Positions 60,244-64,000 of a stretch of 64,000 bases of DNA are shown in pieces. A program made the position numbers and the translations under genes. The notes under the pieces are model-generated. The model searched no databases and was not told the DNA's origin. It saw only the letters and a list, made by a program, of their open reading frames with translations. How positions within the stretch are numbered: the first letter of the stretch is position 1; every line of letters begins with the position of its first letter. The DNA is from Xanthomonas sp. Leaf131 (GTDB lineage: Bacteria; Pseudomonadota; Gammaproteobacteria; Xanthomonadales; Xanthomonadaceae), in assembly GCF_001423495.1 (NCBI RefSeq), contig NZ_LMOG01000005.1:194708-258707 (forward strand), written 5' to 3'.

Positions 60244-62610
60244 ATGGCGCTTGAATTGAATGCAAACCGCCGTATTGGTCTGGCGCTGCTGTGGCTGGCC
60301 TTGCTGGCGGTCGCCGGCTTCTGGTTGAGCGAGACGCTCAAAGTTACCGGCGATCTACGCAAATTCATGCCCGCTCCGCGCACGCCCGCGCAGAAACTGC
60401 TGATCGAAGAGCTCGGCGAAGGCCCCGGCTCGCGCCTGCTGCTGATGGCGCTGTCCAACAGCGACCCGGCCACGCTGGCCGCGCAGTCGCAGGCATTGCA
60501 GCAGGCCCTGGCCGCACAGCCGGCGCTGTTCGAGCTGGTCGGTAATGGCGGCAATGCGGGGTTGGATGCGATCCCCGAGCGCCTGCTGCCGTATCGCTAT
60601 CTGCTCAGCGACAGCTTCGACACCACGCCGCTGGATGCGCACACCCTGCAAGCGGCATTGCAGGCGCGCGTGCAGGATCTTGGCTCGCCTGCGGCCGCGA
60701 TGGTGGAGCCGTTGCTGCCGCGCGACCCCACGCTGGAAATACTGCATCTGGCCGAAACCTTGCAGCCGGCCGCGGCGCCGCAGACGCGTAACGAGGTGTG
60801 GTTCGACCGTGCCGGCAGCTCGGCCTTGTTGATCGTGCAGACGCGCGCAGCCGGTTTCGATCCCACCGGGCAGCAGTTGGCGTACGACGCGGTGCAAGCG
60901 GCCTTCGCCAAGGTCAGCAAGGGCACTGCCACGCAGCTCATCCTGACCGGCCCCGGCGCATTTGCCGTGGAAATCACCGCACGCACGCAAGGCGAGGCGC
61001 AGTGGATCGGCACGCTGGATACCGTGGGCTTGATCTTGCTGCTGCTGGTCGCGTATCGCAGCTGGAAGATTCCGGTGCTCGGCGTGCTGCCGTTGGCCAG
61101 TGCGGGCCTCGCCGGACTGGGTGCAGTAGCACTGCTGTTCGATGGCGTGCACGGCATCACCGTGGCATTCGGTTTCACCCTGATCGGCGTGGTGCAGGAT
61201 TACCCGATTCACCTGTTCAGTCATCAGCGCCCGGGTCTGGATCCACGCGACAACGCGCGCCATTTGTGGCCGACGCTGGCCACCGGGGTGGTGTCCACCT
61301 GCATTGCCTATGTGACCTTCCTGTTCTCCGGTGTGGACGGCTTGCGGCAGCTGGCGGTGTTCACCATCGCCGGCCTGGCCACCGCTGCGATCACCACCCG
61401 TTGGCTATTGCCGTGGTTGATCGACCCGGCGCCGCGCGACTACGCCGATTCGCGCATCCTTGCCGCACTCTGGCGCGGTATCGCGCGCTTGCCGCGACCG
61501 CGCATCAGCCTGGCGGTGATCGCGCTGATCGGCATCGCGGTGATCGCGTTCGCACCCGGCCAGTTCTGGCAGAACGATCTGTCGAAATTGACCCCGGTGC
61601 CGCCCAAGGCCTTGGCGCAGGACACGCAGTTGCGGCAGGAACTGGGCGCGCCCGATGTGCGTTACGTGCTCGCACTGCCCGCACCGAACGATGAGGCGGC
61701 GCTGCAGGCCAGCGAGCAGTTGCGCCCGCGCCTGGATGCACTGGTGCGCGCCGGCGATTTGACCGGCTACGACATGGCCGCGCGCTACCTGCCCAGCGCC
61801 AGGACCCAACGCGCCCGTCAGGCCGCGTTGCCGGACCCTGCGCAGGCCCGCGCACTGACCGACAGCGCGGTGGCGGCCACGCCCTTCCGCAGCGATGCGT
61901 TTGCGCCATTCCTGCAGGATCTGGACGCCGCCAAAAACGCCGCGCCGCTGCTGCCCAAGGACCTGGCCGGCTCGCCGCTGGCAACGTCTGTGGGCGGGTT
62001 GTTGCTGGGTCGCGAAGAGCGCAGCACCGCCTTGGTGTCATTGACCGGCTTGCGCGATCCAGCGGTGTTGGCTGCCGCCGTGCAAGGCAGTGGCGCGCAG
62101 CTGCTGGATCTGAAGGATGCCTCCGAGTCCTTGGTCGCTGCCTACCGCGGGCGTGTGCTTGGCGCACTGCTGCTGGCCGCGCTGCTGTTGGCAGTGACCG
62201 TCGCAATCGCGTTGCGCAGCCCGCGCCGGATCGTGCGCGTATTGCTGCCGATGGCGCTGACCACGGTGCTGATCCTGGCGATCCTGCGTGGCATGGGCGT
62301 TGAGCTCAATCTGTTCCATCTGATCGCGCTGATCCTGGCGGCCGGTCTGGGCCTGGATTACGCGCTGTTCTTCGATCACGCCGGCGACGATCATGCCGAT
62401 CAGTTGCGCACGTTGCACGCGCTGATCGTGTGCAGCCTGATGACGCTACTGGTGTTCGCGTTGTTGGCTGCGTCGAGCATTCCGGTGTTGCGTGCGATCG
62501 GTAGCACGGTGGCGCTGGGGGTGTTGTTCAATTTCATTCTGGCTTTGCTGGTGTCGCGCGAGCCGGCGCTGGAACGTACAAAAGACGGAGAGCCGCATGC
62601 AGGGACGTGA
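60244..62610 (+). CDS. MMPL/RND-family exporter of the xanthomonadin cluster
   Basis: 788 residues with about 12 membrane helices in two bundles of six, each preceded by a large periplasmic loop, as in MMPL/RND transporters. N-terminal helix IGLALLWLALLAVAGFWL, then GDLRKFMPAP; helix bundles at about 265-420 and 650-775, with the acidic GLDYALFFDHAGDD in the second. Predicted to move xanthomonadin or its lipid precursor toward the outer membrane, with the LolA-like protein. Confidence 0.88.
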   Translation: MALELNANRRIGLALLWLALLAVAGFWLSETLKVTGDLRKFMPAPRTPAQKLLIEELGEGPGSRLLLMALSNSDPATLAAQSQALQQALAAQPALFELVGNGGNAGLDAIPERLLPYRYLLSDSFDTTPLDAHTLQAALQARVQDLGSPAAAMVEPLLPRDPTLEILHLAETLQPAAAPQTRNEVWFDRAGSSALLIVQTRAAGFDPTGQQLAYDAVQAAFAKVSKGTATQLILTGPGAFAVEITARTQGEAQWIGTLDTVGLILLLLVAYRSWKIPVLGVLPLASAGLAGLGAVALLFDGVHGITVAFGFTLIGVVQDYPIHLFSHQRPGLDPRDNARHLWPTLATGVVSTCIAYVTFLFSGVDGLRQLAVFTIAGLATAAITTRWLLPWLIDPAPRDYADSRILAALWRGIARLPRPRISLAVIALIGIAVIAFAPGQFWQNDLSKLTPVPPKALAQDTQLRQELGAPDVRYVLALPAPNDEAALQASEQLRPRLDALVRAGDLTGYDMAARYLPSARTQRARQAALPDPAQARALTDSAVAATPFRSDAFAPFLQDLDAAKNAAPLLPKDLAGSPLATSVGGLLLGREERSTALVSLTGLRDPAVLAAAVQGSGAQLLDLKDASESLVAAYRGRVLGALLLAALLLAVTVAIALRSPRRIVRVLLPMALTTVLILAILRGMGVELNLFHLIALILAAGLGLDYALFFDHAGDDHADQLRTLHALIVCSLMTLLVFALLAASSIPVLRAIGSTVALGVLFNFILALLVSREPALERTKDGEPHAGT

Positions 62611-63046
62611 GGCGATTGCCGCACTGATTCCGCACCAGGGCAGCATGTGCCTGTGGGAAGAAGTGGTGGAGTGGGATGCGCAGCGCATCGTATTGCGCAG
62701 TGATGCGCATCGCAGCGAGGCGCATCCTCTACGCGCCAATGGCCGCCTGCGCGCGCTGCATCTCTGCGAGTACGGCGCGCAAGCCATGGCCGTGCATGGC
62801 GGCTTGCTCGGCCGCGCATCGGGCAAGCCGGTGCGTCCGGGCATGTTGGTGGCGTTGCGTGCAGTGGAATTGCACGTTGGCTATCTGGACGAGCTGCCCG
62901 ATGTGATCGTCTGCGAAGCACAGGTCTTGATGCAGGGCGAGGACAGCCAGCAATACAGTTTTCGCTTGATGCATCAGGACCAGCTGCTCGCCGAAGGGCG
63001 CGCCACGGTGATGCTGGGCGCTGCGCAGGCCACCGAAGCCCTGTAG
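62597..63046 (+). CDS. Hot-dog dehydratase-like protein of the aryl-polyene cluster
   Basis: 149 residues from ATG 62597 with GGAGAG just upstream. It begins MQGREAIAALIPHQGSMCLW; the IPHQGSMCLWEEV region and GKPVRPGMLVALRAVELHVG fit the 3-hydroxylacyl-ACP dehydratase-like family (FabA/FabZ type) of aryl-polyene clusters. It overlaps the MMPL gene by 14 bases. Its stop codon TAG lies inside the REP-like palindrome at 63043. Confidence 0.8.
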   Translation: MQGREAIAALIPHQGSMCLWEEVVEWDAQRIVLRSDAHRSEAHPLRANGRLRALHLCEYGAQAMAVHGGLLGRASGKPVRPGMLVALRAVELHVGYLDELPDVIVCEAQVLMQGEDSQQYSFRLMHQDQLLAEGRATVMLGAAQATEAL

Positions 63047-63110
63047 GAGCGCGCTTGCGCGCGATGAAGCGTTACCGCTAAAGCCTCATCGCGCGCAAGC
63101 GCGCTCCTAC
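63043..63110. repeat. REP-like 68-bp palindrome
   Basis: GTAGGAGCGCGCTTGCGCGC ... GCGCGCAAGCGCGCTCCTAC, with arms of about 26 bases. Matches the element at 18457-18524 in length and sequence. It includes the TAG stop codon of the dehydratase-like gene, so transcripts would end in a stable hairpin. Confidence 0.9.
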
Positions 63111-63216
63111 GGAATGTGGGCGATCAAAATGCTGGCGATCTATTCCTGCGCTTGCTGCCAGTGGTTAGGATGTGGCTCTTTCCGCCGTGGTTTCTGCGGC
63201 TTCCATCGGGACTTCC

Positions 63217-63954
63217 ATGAGCACATCCATTCCACAGCGCCGCGCACTCGTTACCGGCGGCAGCGGCGATCTTGGCGGTGCGATCTGCCGCCAGTTGGCG
63301 GCGCAAGGCCGGCATGTGATCGTGCATGCCAACCGCAACATCGCGCGTGCCGATGAGGTCGTCGCGGCGATTGTGGCGGAGGGCGGCAGTGCCCAGGCGG
63401 TGGCGTTCGATGTGGCCGATGCGCAGGCCAGTGCTGCGGCGCTGGCAAGCCTGCTGGAGGTCGGCCCGATCCAGATCGTGGTCAACAATGCCGGCATCCA
63501 CGACGATGCGCCGATGGCCGGCATGAGCGGCGAGCAATGGCATCGGGTCATCGATGTCTCGTTGCACGGGTTCTTCAACGTCACCCAGCCCTTGCTGCTG
63601 CCGATGGCGCGCACGCGTTGGGGGCGCATCGTCAGCGTGTCGTCGGTGGCGGCGGTGCTGGGCAATCGTGGGCAGACCAACTACGCCGCCGCCAAGGCCG
63701 CGCTGCACGGTGCCAGCAAATCGTTGTCGCGCGAGATGGCCAGCCGCGGTATCGCCGTCAACGTGGTCGCGCCAGGCGTTATCGAAAGCGAGATGGTCGG
63801 CGAAAGCTTTGCGCCGGAGGTGATCAAGCAATTGGTGCCGGCGGGGCGCGTTGGCAAGCCCGATGAAGTTGCCGCGCTGGTCGCATTTCTGTGTTCGGAG
63901 GCGGCCGGTTACATCAACGGCCAGGTCATCGGTATCAACGGTGGGATGGGCTGA
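63217..63954 (+). CDS. FabG-type 3-oxoacyl-ACP reductase
   Basis: 245 residues from ATG 63217 (MSTSIPQRRALVTGG). SDR features: TGGSGDLG (cofactor binding), NNAGIH, the catalytic Ser in SVSSVAAVLG and YAAAK (Tyr/Lys), then ECR-like EVAALVAFLCSEAAGYINGQ and the terminal GINGGMG. It reduces 3-oxoacyl-ACP during polyene extension, using NADPH. The ketosynthase partners are presumably to the right of the window. The stop overlaps the start of repeat R3. Confidence 0.93.
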   Translation: MSTSIPQRRALVTGGSGDLGGAICRQLAAQGRHVIVHANRNIARADEVVAAIVAEGGSAQAVAFDVADAQASAAALASLLEVGPIQIVVNNAGIHDDAPMAGMSGEQWHRVIDVSLHGFFNVTQPLLLPMARTRWGRIVSVSSVAAVLGNRGQTNYAAAKAALHGASKSLSREMASRGIAVNVVAPGVIESEMVGESFAPEVIKQLVPAGRVGKPDEVAALVAFLCSEAAGYINGQVIGINGGMG

Positions 63955-64000
63955 GAGCGGCTGATCTGCGGGTTTGCTGCAGGGCCCTTGCCCGCCCACC
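63954..64000. repeat. Large dispersed repeat, copy R3, cut by the window edge
   Basis: AGAGCGGCTGATCTGCGG followed by CTGCAGGGCCCTTGCCCGCC matches the first 47 bases of R1 at 16646-16692 with two or three differences. It begins on the last base of the reductase stop codon. Confidence 0.8.

Overview
The window is high-GC Gram-negative chromosome and almost certainly Xanthomonas; the species is not decided. The evidence is a type VI secretion system (T6SS) cluster controlled by the EcfK sigma factor and PknS kinase pair described in X. citri, the xanthomonadin (brominated aryl-polyene pigment) cluster with XanA2, XanB2 and XanC, an sX13-like small RNA beside polA, and the short palindromic repeats common in xanthomonads.

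Layout. (1) 1-8.8 kb is an accessory island, visibly AT-richer at its left end. It holds a truncated protein with a Cys/His/Asp arrangement, a tyrosine-phosphatase-like protein with a basic nuclear-localisation-like tail, an IS5-family element with a broken transposase, several unrecognised proteins (two opening with CxxC zinc-ribbon-like motifs, one with membrane segments and a decayed partial copy downstream), and a 674-residue protein with four tandem DnaJC11-C-terminal-like modules, a beta-trefoil-like region and a hydrophobic glycine-rich tail. (2) 9-41.6 kb is the T6SS cluster: ecfK, pknS, PAAR, TPR-methyltransferase, vgrG, DUF6931-like, fha, tssK, tssL (OmpA fusion), tssM, tagF, pppA, ppkA, a small membrane protein, a complete two-partner secretion pair (transporter plus 2819-residue adhesin), then tssA. 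tssB/C/D/E/F/G/H/J are not in the window and presumably lie to the left. (3) 41.9-51 kb is housekeeping: a DUF2782 lipoprotein, polA, the sX13-like sRNA, hemF, two small genes and an S9 peptidase. (4) 51.3-64 kb is part of the xanthomonadin cluster: adenylating enzyme, chorismatase, flavin halogenase-like enzyme, acyl carrier protein, acyltransferases, dehydratases, LolA-like protein, MMPL exporter and ketoreductase; ketosynthases are missing and should lie to the right.

How the parts fit. EcfK and PknS probably switch on the T6SS after contact with a predator or host. A recurring CTGAGACG(T/A)(T/A)nTGnCGG element sits upstream of the PAAR gene, vgrG, tssK and two island units and is a candidate promoter for that regulon. 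PpkA, PppA, TagF and the FHA protein form the post-translational control module. The island upstream of ecfK is the best place to look for unrecognised, eukaryote-directed cargo. The most novel single items are the four-module DnaJC11-like protein, the phosphatase-like protein, the candidate promoter motif, and the fusion of a two-partner adhesin system into a T6SS transcription unit.
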